A stretch of 48,400 nt of DNA, taken from positions 1 to 48,400 of the forward strand of contig JANNFI010000038.1 in the NCBI GenBank assembly GCA_031379665.1, written 5' to 3'. The position numbers and the translations under genes were made by a program. The number at the start of each line of letters is the position of its first letter. Position 1 is the first letter of the stretch. This DNA comes from SZUA-254 sp031379665. Its GTDB lineage: Bacteria; Bacteroidota; Ignavibacteria; UBA10030; SZUA-254. This document shows, piece after piece, positions 47,966 through 48,400 of this stretch. The notes under the pieces were generated by a model. It saw only the letters and a program-made list of their open reading frames with translations, searched no databases and was not told the DNA's origin.

Positions 47966-48400
47966 ATGACGTCCGCTGAGGTACGGGACCTTTTCGAGCT
48001 GAACGGCCTCGTCCTCGACGATGAAAAAGTAAGCAAGCTCCTCGAGTACGAACGGTTGCTCCTCGCCTGGAATGAAAAAATCAATCTCGTCTCGCGGCGG
48101 GATACCTCCGACGTATTCATCAGGCAGATCGTCGGTTCCGTTTCGTTTCTCTTCAGTTATCAGTTGGCCGGCCGCTCGACGCTCCTCGACGTCGGGTGCG
48201 GCGGTGGGTTGCCGGGAATTCGGCTGGCAATCTTTTACCCGGACATCAACGTCACCATTATCGACTCTATACAAAAAAAGATGAAGGCCGTGACCGACAT
48301 CGTTGCCAACCTGGCGCTTTCGAACGCCCGGGTACTCTGCGGCCGCGTCGAGGAGCTCGACCCCGCCAGGCTGGCGAAGCCCGGCAAGCCCTTCAAGTTC
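47966..48400 (+). CDS. rsmG: 16S rRNA (guanine-N7)-methyltransferase RsmG (5' part)
   Basis: The first 145 codons; the frame is still open at the window edge. The start MTSAEVRDLFELNG is followed by RLLLAWNEKINLVSRRDTSD and the SAM-binding motif LLDVGCGGGLPGIRLAI (about 74-90), which is diagnostic of RsmG (GidB). It methylates G527 of 16S rRNA. It follows mnmG by 75 bp, the standard order before parA-parB, which may lie just outside the window. Confidence 0.94.
   Translation, partial: MTSAEVRDLFELNGLVLDDEKVSKLLEYERLLLAWNEKINLVSRRDTSDVFIRQIVGSVSFLFSYQLAGRSTLLDVGCGGGLPGIRLAIFYPDINVTIIDSIQKKMKAVTDIVANLALSNARVLCGRVEELDPARLAKPGKPFKF

Noticed and set aside
1..48400. CRISPR arrays, IS elements, prophage, rRNA
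   Set aside because: No regularly spaced repeats, transposase or integrase frames, terminal inverted repeats or rRNA-like stretches were seen on either strand.

Overview
The window is 48.4 kb of GC-rich bacterial chromosome that includes the replication origin. Several features point to the Bacteroidota/Chlorobiota (FCB) side of the tree: a SusC-like carboxypeptidase-regulatory N-domain on a TonB-dependent receptor, the lipoprotein chain TPR - DUF4292 - EnvC-like protein, a secreted family that databases usually call 'asparagine synthetase B', GTP-type PEP carboxykinase, and promoters of the form TTG-N20-TAnnTT. The high GC and the partial use of Shine-Dalgarno sites suggest a deep or Ignavibacteria-like lineage rather than a typical Bacteroides. 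This placement is inference. No rRNA, tRNA, IS element, prophage or CRISPR array was found.

Layout. 1-3.1 kb (+): end of an Ogg2-type DNA glycosylase, a lysine-6-dehydrogenase-like saccharopine dehydrogenase, a possible 46-aa ORF and an N-acetylmuramoyl-alanine amidase. 3.2-6.2 kb (-): a DtxR/MntR repressor with its operator, an NRAMP transporter fused to a universal stress domain, and a Tat-type Rieske protein. 6.3-7.7 kb (-): a POT-like transporter. 7.9-11.7 kb (+): pckG, a zinc-type dehydrogenase and a short threonine/serine dehydratase. 11.8-13.1 kb (+): a lone AAA_14/DUF4143 ATPase with an operator-rich promoter. 13.2-17.3 kb (-): a 71-aa protein, an MBL-rhodanese persulfide dioxygenase-like fusion, family-5 uracil-DNA glycosylase, an SDR and a cystathionine gamma-lyase-type enzyme. 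17.5-21.5 kb (+): a TPR exoprotein, the 'AsnB-like' secreted protein and a phosphoesterase. 21.5-26.0 kb: the TPR lipoprotein/DUF4292/EnvC-like operon (-) and a divergent CpoB-like lipoprotein (+). 26.0-28.2 kb (-): a lipoprotein and histidine ammonia-lyase. 28.4-31.7 kb (+): a surface lipoprotein and a TonB-dependent receptor.

31.7-48.4 kb is the origin region. gyrA, gyrB, a DciA-like DUF721 gene, recF, dnaN and dnaA run leftward; rpmH, rnpA, yidD, yidC, mnmE, mnmG and rsmG run rightward. The switch in direction lies between dnaA and rpmH, where perfect DnaA boxes sit (41137-41145 and 41173-41181). A second, weaker group of boxes lies between dnaN and dnaA. A 16-bp match to the ParB-binding parS consensus lies at the mnmE-mnmG junction.

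The most unusual signal is in the rpmH leader. A strong promoter (41430-41458) is followed by two mutually exclusive hairpins: TCACAAT/ATTGTGA at 41481-41499, and an intrinsic terminator at 41488-41515. This is the layout of a transcription attenuator for ribosomal protein L34 and the genes behind it. About ten promoters read by eye in this window share one form (TTG, about 20 nt, TAnnTT), and two of them place the transcription start at or next to the start codon.
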